Origin: Thermoplasmata archaeon | GTDB taxonomy: Archaea > Thermoplasmatota > Thermoplasmata > UBA184 | Length of the DNA stretch: 5,139 nt | Direction: 5' to 3' | Assembly: GCA_030043505.1 (NCBI GenBank) | Contig: JASHXN010000204.1 | Location: 1-5,139 of the forward strand | Shown here: positions 1-5,139 of the stretch, piece after piece | Position numbering within the stretch: position 1 is the first letter of the stretch | How the letters are laid out: each line of letters starts with the position of its first letter | Program-made: the position numbers and the translations under genes | Notes under the pieces: model-generated | Database searches by the model: none | Told to the model about the DNA's origin: nothing | The model's input: only the letters and a program-made list of their open reading frames with translations

Positions 1-10
1 GCCCGCCGGT

Positions 11-3000
11 CTACGGCTTCGACCCCTGGGACGCCGTCGTCCCGGTCGACCCGGTCCCCGCCTGCGGGCCCTCCTGCCAGGTCGCCGGGGGTGCCGAGAC
101 CGGCGCCTTCGGCTTCCGCAGGAGAGCGACCACGGCGACGATGATCGCGAAGATCGCGAGCCCAACCGCGATCGCGAGGTCGGTGTTGAACGTCGAGCCT
201 GCGACGTAGGAGGTGGTGCTCGTCGGGGAGTAGGCGACCGAGACCCCCGCGGCACCGCCCGAGACGCTGAGCGTGCCCGAGGCGTCCGAGACGCTGTAGC
301 CCGAGACCGCCCCGAACGTGTAGTCGTGCGTCCCGTTCGCGAGCGCGACCGTCACGCTCGTGCCGCTGCTCGCGTACGTCGTGTCGTCGACCTCGACCGA
401 CCAGGCGGTCCCCGCCGTGAGGCCGCTCACGCCGAACGTCACCGAGTACGTCACCGCGTGGAAGGCGACCAGAACGACGTACGTCGTGCCGCCGACCGTG
501 AACGTCCCGCTGCCATGCCCCGCCGCGAAGTTGGCGACCGGCACGACCTGGTAGCTGTACGTCCCGCCCGCCGCGACGGTGAAGTTGATCTCGGTGCCGC
601 CGTCCGAGCTGCCGAACGCCCCGCCGAGGTACGCGCTCCAGTCGGTGTGGGACGGGAGGCCGCTCGCGATGAGCGTCACCTTGACCGGGCCGGAGCCGGT
701 GCTCGCGGCGTAGGCGACCGTGATCGTGTACGGTCCGCTGACGTAGGCCGTCCCGCCGGTCGTCGACGCCGTGTAGCCCGAGACCGGGTCGACCTGGTAG
801 GCATACGTCCCTGGCCCCGCCGCGAAGGCGAGGCTCGACCCAGTGGTCGTCTGCTCGACCCCGTTGAACACCGCGCTCCAGCTCGTCCCGCCCGGGAGCC
901 CGGTCTCGTTGACGTAGACGACGTACGTCGGCGTGGTCGTCGGCGAGAAGGCGAGGAGCACGAGGTAGCTGCCGCTCACCGTCACCGTCCCGGTCGCCGG
1001 GCTCGCGGCCCAGCCGGCGGGAGCGACGACCGCGTACGCGTACGACCCTGCGACCCGCGCGAAGGCGATCGACGAGCTCGAGCCGCTCTGGAGCGACCCG
1101 TTCAGGATCACCGACCATGCGGTCGAGCTCGGCAGGCCGCTCTCCGTGAACGTCACCGCGTAGAGCTTCGAGAAGGTGATGTTCACGCTGACGGCGCCGT
1201 CCGGGACGACGAGCGTGCCGTGGTCGGGCGAGATCTGCCAGCCCGCGATCGGGGCGATCGACCAGTCGTACGTCCCCGGGTTCACGGCGAAGACGAGCGA
1301 GCTCCCGAGCGTCGACTGGGTCGTTGTACCGACCGTGAGCGTCCATCGGACCCCCGGCGGGACGTTCGACGCGGAGAAGGTGATCGTCGACTTCCCCTCG
1401 CCGACCCCGAGCGGGTGGTAGTCCCAGGCCCCGTTCGCGATGTAGTACGGCGCGAGGACCCCGCCCGAGGAGACGTGCCAGTCGGCCCAGTAGTTGCCGA
1501 TCTTCGAGGTGCTGTTGAACTGATTGTCGGAGGTCCAGCTGTACGCCTGGACGTGCGCCGGCTGGTACGTCTGGTTGTTCGCCCCGTTGTCCCCGACGAA
1601 CGAGTTGTCGTAGACGAGGTTCGCGTAGGCGCCCGAGAGCAGGTCGACCCCGTAGCCGGTGTCGTTCACGAACTGGCTCTCGAACACGATGTTGCCGGTC
1701 GCGCCGTCCTGGACGACCAGCCCGACCGTGTCCTCGTAGAGCCCGAGCCCCACGAACACCGAGTCGTCGGTCCCGTTCAGGAGGACGCCGATGTCTCCCT
1801 GGGTCGCGTTGACGTCCTGCACGGCGAGGTCGTCCGAGCCGATGCTGAACAGGCCGAGCGGGTAGTGGGTCGCCGCGACCGACGTGACGTTGACCTGGGC
1901 GTCCTCCACCAGGAAGACCGCCGTGGCCGGCATCTCGAAGAGGTGGTTGTAGCCGGAGCTCCACGGGAGCGCCGTCGTCGCGTTCGTCGCGGTCACGTCC
2001 TCGATCGAGACGTTGGACGCGAAGAACGCCGCGACGCCGATGGAGAGACCGGTCGCGCTCACGCCTGTGGCCGCCCCGTTGTCCGTTCCGGCGAAGACGA
2101 CGCCGAGCGACAGGTTGTCGGCGCTGACGCTCGAGGCGGTCTCGGCGCTCCCGTCGTAGTAGAACACCCCGATCGAGGCATCCGACGCGACCGCGCCGTT
2201 CACGCTGATGTGGCTGGAGTCCTCGAGCGTCTCGACCCCTTCGCTCTCGTAGGACGCGTGCACGGTCGTGACGGTGACGTAGCTCGTGAACTGGGTCAGG
2301 GAGACCCCGATCGAGTCGTTGACCGCGGCCACGTCCGCCACCGTCAGGTGGTTCGAGTCCCCGACCGCGAGGACCCCGGTCGAGTCGTTCGTCGCCGTGA
2401 CGTTCGTCACCGAGATGTGCGAGCCCGCGATGACCACCACGCCGGTGCTGTCGTTTGTCGCCGAGATCCCGCTGAGCGAGAGGGCGGATGACGGGTCGAT
2501 GACCGCCGCCTCGCTGTCGTTGATCGCGACGAGGTCGCTCGCCGAGTCCCCGGCGGTGTTCAGGAAGACGACCCCGATGGCGTCGTAGTTCGCGGTGACG
2601 GCGGAGACGTTCGCCCCCGAGGTGGAGTTGACCCAGACGCCGAAGGTGCCGTTTGTCCAGACCGACGCGACCGTCGCGCCCGTGTCGTTGAGCAGATAGA
2701 CGCCGGCAAAGTCGGTCGTGTCGACCCAGACGTAGCTGATGTTCGTCAGGGTCGAGTTCTCGACCCCGACGCCCAGGTAGGAGTCCTCGGCCTGGACGTA
2801 CTCGACGGAGGTCTGCGTGGAGGCGTTGACGAGGAGGCCGAGGTCGCTGTCGTCGACGTACAAACCGTACACACCGATGGCGCTCGAGTGCGAGAGCTCG
2901 ACCCCATAGGCGGCGTTGTCGACGTCGGTCTCCTCGATGAGCGTCGAGCTCGAGTACGTCAGGTTGATCCCGACGTACGTGTCGTACATCGACGTTCCGA

Positions 3001-5139
3001 AGATCGTGGTGTTCGAGACGTCGTACCCCTGGATCCCGACCGACCCGGAGCCGATCTCGAACAGGTCGGCATAGACCAGGAGCGAATCGTTCGCGTCCTC
3101 GAGCAGGACCGCGGTGCCCGCGGGGCCGATGTCCGCGCCCTCGAACCCGTAGATCTCCGCCTCGTCCGTCACGAAGAGCACCAGGCCCCAGGCGATCGGA
3201 CCGACGTCCACGACCTCGCTTTCCGCGACAACGGTGACGGTGTCGTACTCGAAGAGGAAGGCCACACCCCAACCGGAGATCCCCTCGCCGTAGGCGTAGA
3301 GCATCACGGTACCTGAGGACTGCTCGACGCTCGTCCCGACCCCGAAGTCGTAGACCGAGTAGACCGAGAGATACTCGAGCGTCGTGTTCTCGAGCCCGAT
3401 CCCCCAGATGCCCTGGGCATCGGCGACGTCCTCGACGACGGCGTTCGTGACCGTCGTCTCGGTGTCCACGTACAGGTAGAGGCCGTACGCGCCGTCGAGG
3501 ACGACGTCGACGTCGGTGCCCTCGAACGACGTGCCGTTGTCGAAGGCGGCGACGACGCCCGCGCCATCGTCCGTCGCGTCGACGACGAGCGTGTCGTCGA
3601 ACAGGGTCTGGTTCGAGTAGGCGACGACCACCCCGGCCGCGCCGTCGGTCACGTCCTCCACGGTCAGGCCCGTGAACGACGTCCAGAACATTCCCTGGAG
3701 GACGACACCGACCTCGTACGGGCCGATGACGGTCGTGTTGGTGAAGAACGTGTAGCCGTCGCCTACCGCATCGATCGCCTCGTAGTAGTCGATGAACGAG
3801 GCGTTCGTGACGTAGGTGAAGTTGGAGCCGTACCAATCGGACCCGTCGGAGAACCCGAACTCGGTGAAGTTCGTGATGTAGGTGAAGTTCGCCTCGTAGA
3901 GGTCGACCCCCCAACCGTCGACCGCGGTCAAGTTCGTCACGTAGGTGTTGTTCGAGTTCTCGACGTACGCCCCCAGCGAGGCGTAGCCGATGCTCGCGTT
4001 GGTGATGCTGACGCCCGTCGAGAACGCGAGGCCGACGCCGAGCGAGTCGTTGTAGGCGCTTAGGTTCTCGATGGTGTCGTGGAACGCCCCGGCGAGGCCG
4101 AAGGCGAGCCCGGCGCCCTCGTCCGCCCCCGCGTAAAAGCCGTAGGAGCCGTTCGACGCGTTCACGTCCTGGAAGTTGCCGTCGTGGCTGGAGAGCGCGT
4201 ACACCGCGACGCTGGTCGAGCCGTCATAGGACCCGTTCGCCTCCAGGCCCGTACCGGACGTACCCCACGACCCGATGTCGTCGAGGGCGTTCGCGCCGGT
4301 CGACGCGTCGATGTCGATCGCGTACGTGTCCACCGAGCCGATGTTCGCCACGCCGTAGGATCCGTAGGTCGAGTCGATGTAGCCGGCCTCGGCGCCGTGA
4401 TCGCCGAAGAAGAACGCCACCCCGCCCTGGGTTCCCGAGACGGGGGTGCCGGAGACGTTGTAGGCGAGCGCCCCGGTGAACTCGACGTAGCCGACGACCG
4501 GGATGTAGCTGCCCCACGCGTTGAACTGGTTCGTGTACTGCGGCCACGGGCCGACGGTCGACGGCGGCGGCGTGAACCAGCCACTGCCGTTGAGCGCGTA
4601 ATCGAGGGTGAAGTTCAGGTCGCCGCCGGGTACGTTGCCGCCTTCGTAGTCGCCAAAGAAGATCGCCGGGGTCGACAGCTGCTCCGACTGGTAGGCGACG
4701 AACGTCGGGAAGTCATAGTCGTTCACGTGCGTGAACGCGAGCGGCAGATTGACGACCAGGTCGAAGAAGTAGAACGGGTCGCCGCTGCCGAGCGTATAGC
4801 CCGTCACGTTGTGGGCGAGGCTCTCGGCCTGGGCGTCCGTGTTCATGTACAGCGGCGCGTCGATCGAGCTACTCGCGGCCGCGGCGGGGAACGTGTAGCC
4901 GGTCTGGCTCGTGGAGAACGGTGCGCCGGTGACGTTGACGTTCCCCGGGGCGAACGCTTCCGTGTAGTACACCCCGCCCGTCGCCGGGACGGACGGCGGC
5001 AGGAACGAGTCGAACACGCCGTCGACGCCCGTCGGCACCCAGCTCAGGTTGGTGTCGTTCGCGCCGGGGACGACGTTCGAGACGAAGACGAACCCGTAGC
5101 TCTCGTTGATCGAGCCCTGGAAGCGGATCCACCCCGGCG
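11..5139 (-). CDS. Giant membrane-anchored right-handed beta-helix surface protein with C-terminal ESGLP/Ig-like repeats (5' partial)
   Basis: The frame is open from base 5139 to the TAG at 11-13, giving at least 1,708 codons. The first GTG at 5036-5038 is unlikely to be the start: the frame continues upstream through residues of the same composition (...GFVFVSNVVPGANDTNLSW), no Shine-Dalgarno-like purine run precedes it, and no signal peptide follows it. The true start therefore lies beyond the right edge. Domains in order are an unassigned N-terminal region (to about residue 270), parallel beta-helix rungs of 20-27 residues (about 298-1150), a NosD-like GNYWADW...PYYI...YHPL closure (1172-1210), five Ig-like modules (1216-1604), one transmembrane helix (about 1619-1640) and a cytoplasmic tail starting RKPK. 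No cysteine is present, and no lysine or arginine occurs before K1179. About 50 N-x-S/T sequons fit an exported glycoprotein. The C-terminal modules are characteristic of Thermoplasmata. The probable role is surface adhesion, binding or structure. Parallel beta-helices also occur in polysaccharide lyases, but no catalytic cluster was recognised. It should not be called nosD: the visible resemblance is limited to the fold and the closing motif. Confidence 0.93.
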   Translation of the reverse strand, partial: PGWIRFQGSINESYGFVFVSNVVPGANDTNLSWVPTGVDGVFDSFLPPSVPATGGVYYTEAFAPGNVNVTGAPFSTSQTGYTFPAAAASSSIDAPLYMNTDAQAESLAHNVTGYTLGSGDPFYFFDLVVNLPLAFTHVNDYDFPTFVAYQSEQLSTPAIFFGDYEGGNVPGGDLNFTLDYALNGSGWFTPPPSTVGPWPQYTNQFNAWGSYIPVVGYVEFTGALAYNVSGTPVSGTQGGVAFFFGDHGAEAGYIDSTYGSYGVANIGSVDTYAIDIDASTGANALDDIGSWGTSGTGLEANGSYDGSTSVAVYALSSHDGNFQDVNASNGSYGFYAGADEGAGLAFGLAGAFHDTIENLSAYNDSLGVGLAFSTGVSITNASIGYASLGAYVENSNNTYVTNLTAVDGWGVDLYEANFTYITNFTEFGFSDGSDWYGSNFTYVTNASFIDYYEAIDAVGDGYTFFTNTTVIGPYEVGVVLQGMFWTSFTGLTVEDVTDGAAGVVVAYSNQTLFDDTLVVDATDDGAGVVAAFDNGTSFEGTDVDVVLDGAYGLYLYVDTETTVTNAVVEDVADAQGIWGIGLENTTLEYLSVYSVYDFGVGTSVEQSSGTVMLYAYGEGISGWGVAFLFEYDTVTVVAESEVVDVGPIAWGLVLFVTDEAEIYGFEGADIGPAGTAVLLEDANDSLLVYADLFEIGSGSVGIQGYDVSNTTIFGTSMYDTYVGINLTYSSSTLIEETDVDNAAYGVELSHSSAIGVYGLYVDDSDLGLLVNASTQTSVEYVQAEDSYLGVGVENSTLTNISYVWVDTTDFAGVYLLNDTGATVASVWTNGTFGVWVNSTSGANVSAVTANYDAIGVVFLNTAGDSASDLVAINDSEAAVIDPSSALSLSGISATNDSTGVVVIAGSHISVTNVTATNDSTGVLAVGDSNHLTVADVAAVNDSIGVSLTQFTSYVTVTTVHASYESEGVETLEDSSHISVNGAVASDASIGVFYYDGSAETASSVSADNLSLGVVFAGTDNGAATGVSATGLSIGVAAFFASNVSIEDVTATNATTALPWSSGYNHLFEMPATAVFLVEDAQVNVTSVAATHYPLGLFSIGSDDLAVQDVNATQGDIGVLLNGTDDSVFVGLGLYEDTVGLVVQDGATGNIVFESQFVNDTGYGVDLLSGAYANLVYDNSFVGDNGANNQTYQPAHVQAYSWTSDNQFNSTSKIGNYWADWHVSSGGVLAPYYIANGAWDYHPLGVGEGKSTITFSASNVPPGVRWTLTVGTTTQSTLGSSLVFAVNPGTYDWSIAPIAGWQISPDHGTLVVPDGAVSVNITFSKLYAVTFTESGLPSSTAWSVILNGSLQSGSSSSIAFARVAGSYAYAVVAPAGWAASPATGTVTVSGSYLVLLAFSPTTTPTYVVYVNETGLPGGTSWSAVFNGVEQTTTGSSLAFAAGPGTYAYQVDPVSGYTASTTGGTAYVSGPYTITVAYAASTGSGPVKVTLIASGLPSHTDWSAYLGGAFGSSDGGTEINFTVAAGGTYSYQVVPVANFAAGHGSGTFTVGGTTYVVLVAFHAVTYSVTFGVSGLTAGTAWSVEVDDTTYASSGTSVTVALANGTHDYTFGAVSGYSVSDASGTLSVSGGAAGVSVAYSPTSTTSYVAGSTFNTDLAIAVGLAIFAIIVAVVALLRKPKAPVSAPPATWQEGPQAGTGSTGTTASQGSKP
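14..118 (-). other. Cytoplasmic tail, Pro/Gly/Ser/Thr-rich
   Basis: The last 35 residues start with RKPK and are rich in Pro, Gly, Ser, Thr, Ala and Gln, with one Trp (W1654). They look disordered and hold three (K1642, K1644, K1674) of the seven lysines of the protein. No recognisable signalling or sorting motif is present. The tail ends S-K-P at the TAG stop. Confidence 0.8.
119..184 (-). other. C-terminal transmembrane anchor
   Basis: Residues about 1619-1640 (TDLAIAVGLAIFAIIVAVVALL) include an uninterrupted run of hydrophobic residues from L1621 to L1640, directly followed by R-K-P-K. The positive-inside rule puts the whole preceding ectodomain outside and the C-terminus in the cytoplasm. 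This is the only convincing membrane segment in the window. An S/T-rich linker (SPTSTTSYVAGST) joins it to the last Ig-like module. Confidence 0.93.
227..1393 (-). repeat. Five tandem Ig-like 'ESGLP' modules (probable stalk)
   Basis: Five modules of about 75-80 residues lie at 1169-1393 (divergent, SASNVPPGVRWTL), 941-1165 (TESGLPSSTAWSV), 704-928 (NETGLPGGTSWSA), 458-688 (IASGLPSHTDWSA) and 227-451 (GVSGLTAGTAWSV). In each a conserved Trp (W1232, W1308, W1387, W1467, W1546) follows the turn, then an S-S-x-x-F segment, then a G-T/S-Y-x-Y-x-V-x-P-x-x-G-W/Y strand, then an x-G-T-x-x-V-S-G hairpin and a final V-x-V-A-F-S-P strand. Trp-to-Trp spacing is 76, 79, 79 and 79 residues. These modules are abundant in Thermoplasmata surface proteins and are predicted to be beta-sandwiches. 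The copies are well diverged from each other, so the array is not a recent expansion. Their position between the beta-helix and the membrane anchor suggests a spacer or stalk. Confidence 0.88.
1409..1525 (-). other. NosD-like C-terminal closing motif of the beta-helix
   Basis: Residues 1172-1210 read N-Q-F-N-S-T-S-K-I-G-N-Y-W-A-D-W, then V-L-A-P-Y-Y-I, then W-D-Y-H-P-L. In NosD-type and many other archaeal beta-helix proteins the last rung is closed by the pattern N-x-W...G-N-Y-W-x-D-Y/W...P-Y-x-I...D-x-x-P-L, and this segment matches it in order and spacing. It therefore marks the C-terminal end of the solenoid and gives a firm domain boundary before the stalk. K1179 in this motif is the first lysine of the visible protein. 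Copper-delivery activity, as proposed for true NosD, is not implied by this motif alone. Confidence 0.8.
2303..2539 (-). repeat. Tandem rungs with the N-D-S-x-G-V cassette
   Basis: N-D-S recurs at residues 840, 862, 884 and 907, spaced 22, 22 and 23. The best conserved are ATNDSTGV (860-867), ATNDSTGV (882-889) and AVNDSIGV (905-912), each followed by a turn containing G/D-S-H or G-D-S-N-H and then S/T-V. The ladder continues in weaker form as SEGV, SIGV, SLGV and SIGV to residue 1002. Two cassettes identical over eight residues suggest rung duplication by slippage or recombination within the gene. Each N-D-S is a sequon and also places an acidic side chain at the same position of each turn. 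Confidence 0.75.
3803..3956 (-). repeat. Three tandem rungs carrying the N-x-T-Y-V/I-T-N motif
   Basis: Three successive rungs carry NNTYVTN (363-369), NFTYITN (384-390) and NFTYVTN (406-412). The similarity extends to DNA: plus-strand copies of gttcgtgacgtaggtgaag-like sequence begin at 3803, 3869 and 3932. The offsets are 66 and 63 bases, exactly 22 and 21 codons. This points to local duplication of a whole rung, more recent than the divergence seen among most other rungs. Each copy places two N-glycosylation sequons close together on what should be the same face of the rod. Confidence 0.75.
4229..5139 (-). other. N-terminal ectodomain region, family not recognised (possibly lectin-like)
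   Basis: This covers the visible N-terminal part up to about residue 270. It precedes the clear beta-helix and is rich in Phe, Tyr, Trp, Gly, Pro and Asn, with sequons at N35, N77, N142, N150, N194 and N268. Two similar aromatic turns are visible: AIFFGD at 125-130 and VAFFFGD at 207-213. Residues 205-254 resemble the core of L-type (legume/ConA-like) lectins: GGVAFFF in place of DGIAFF, followed 37 residues later by AIDID and then by N250 and D253-D254. However, residues 230-260 can also be read as early beta-helix rungs, so the lectin reading is tentative. No peptidase or glycosidase motif was recognised. The signal peptide and any earlier domain are outside the window. Confidence 0.5.

Larger units (their letters stand above)
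1589..4147 (-). repeat. Right-handed parallel beta-helix, about 36 rungs (PbH1-type)
   Basis: Residues about 298-1150 form a ladder of short repeats that share a Gly-Val/Leu/Ile step followed by alternating hydrophobic residues, often preceded by N-D-S or N-x-S/T. The hydrophobic residue of the step can be followed at 311, 335, 357, 378, 400, 422, 445, 470, 495, 520, 547, 567, 592, 619, 643, 669, 691, 713, 735, 757, 780, 801, 823, 846, 867, 889, 912, 935, 958, 980, 1002, 1041, 1063, 1085, 1107 and 1131. A spacing of 20-27 residues is what one turn of a right-handed beta-helix needs. At the usual rise of about 4.8 angstrom per turn, the rod would be about 17 nm long. Inside-facing V, I, L, A and F alternate with S, T, D and N, as expected for a solvent-exposed solenoid. 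The rung register is my hand alignment and individual boundaries may be off by a few residues. Confidence 0.88.

Noticed and set aside
326..2491. A 721-codon open reading frame on the plus strand, rich in Arg, Asp and Val
   Set aside because: It runs codon-for-codon opposite the real gene, so sense GAC/GTC become GTC/GAC, and sense GCG, TCG and ACG (Ala, Ser, Thr) become CGC, CGA and CGT (Arg). It stays open only because TTA, CTA and TCA codons are rare in GC-rich sense DNA. Its Arg-rich, low-complexity product has no domain-like pattern.
2303..2539. A CRISPR array or non-coding tandem repeat
   Set aside because: The repeats stay in frame, are degenerate at DNA level, have codon-multiple spacing and have protein-level meaning as beta-helix rungs. 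There are no identical repeats with unrelated spacers.
2888..3316. A 142-codon plus-strand open frame in the same antisense register
   Set aside because: It is the same codon-mirror effect as the larger plus-strand frame and shows no recognisable protein features.
1409..4147. Calling the gene nosD (copper/N2O reductase maturation)
   Set aside because: Only the beta-helix fold and the GNYWxDW-type closing motif are shared. The length, the five C-terminal Ig-like modules and the membrane anchor do not fit NosD, and no nos gene neighbours are visible.
4162..4584. Minus-strand frames overlapping the N-terminal region (also 4224-4547, 3304-3567, 4869-5132)
   Set aside because: They are out-of-frame readings of the large gene with Arg/Ser/Thr- or Arg/Gly-rich low-complexity products. 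The main frame has coherent repeats and domains throughout, so no frameshift is indicated.
4229..5139. A thermopsin-type (A5) peptidase domain at the N-terminus
   Set aside because: Thermopsin domains are common in Thermoplasmata surface proteins, so I looked for one. I could not match the family's sequence pattern here with any confidence.

Overview
The window is filled by one protein-coding gene on the minus strand. It enters from the right edge already in frame and ends at a TAG at bases 11-13, leaving 10 bases downstream. The start codon lies outside the window. At least 1,708 codons are visible, so this is a giant surface protein. Residue numbers below count from the GTG at 5036-5038, used only as a fixed reference and not as a proposed start.

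Organism: most likely an archaeon of the Thermoplasmata (Thermoplasmatota), from a GC-rich lineage. The main reason is a C-terminal array of about 80-residue modules built on the motif E-S-G-L-P-x-x-T-x-W-S-V. These are typical of Thermoplasmata cell-surface proteins, usually on large beta-rich ectodomains with a single C-terminal membrane anchor. The strong G/C preference at codon third positions points to one of the GC-rich, uncultured or environmental members. This is inference; no marker gene is present.

Layout from N- to C-terminus (right to left): an unassigned, aromatic-rich N-terminal region (4229-5139); a very long right-handed parallel beta-helix of about 36 visible rungs (about 1589-4147); a NosD-like closing motif, GNYWADW...PYYI...YHPL (1409-1525); five Ig-like 'ESGLP' modules that probably form a stalk (227-1393); one transmembrane helix (119-184); and a short cytoplasmic tail (14-118). 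The expected topology is a rod held off the cell by a stalk, anchored C-terminally, with a signal peptide beyond the right edge.

The most unusual property is compositional. A run of 1,206 consecutive residues contains no lysine or arginine, and no cysteine occurs anywhere in the visible protein. The same region has about 140 Asp/Glu and most of the roughly 50 N-glycosylation sequons. No enzyme active site was recognised. The likely role is surface interaction: adhesion, glycan or metal binding, or a structural coat. No RNA genes, mobile elements, CRISPR arrays, promoters or terminators were found.
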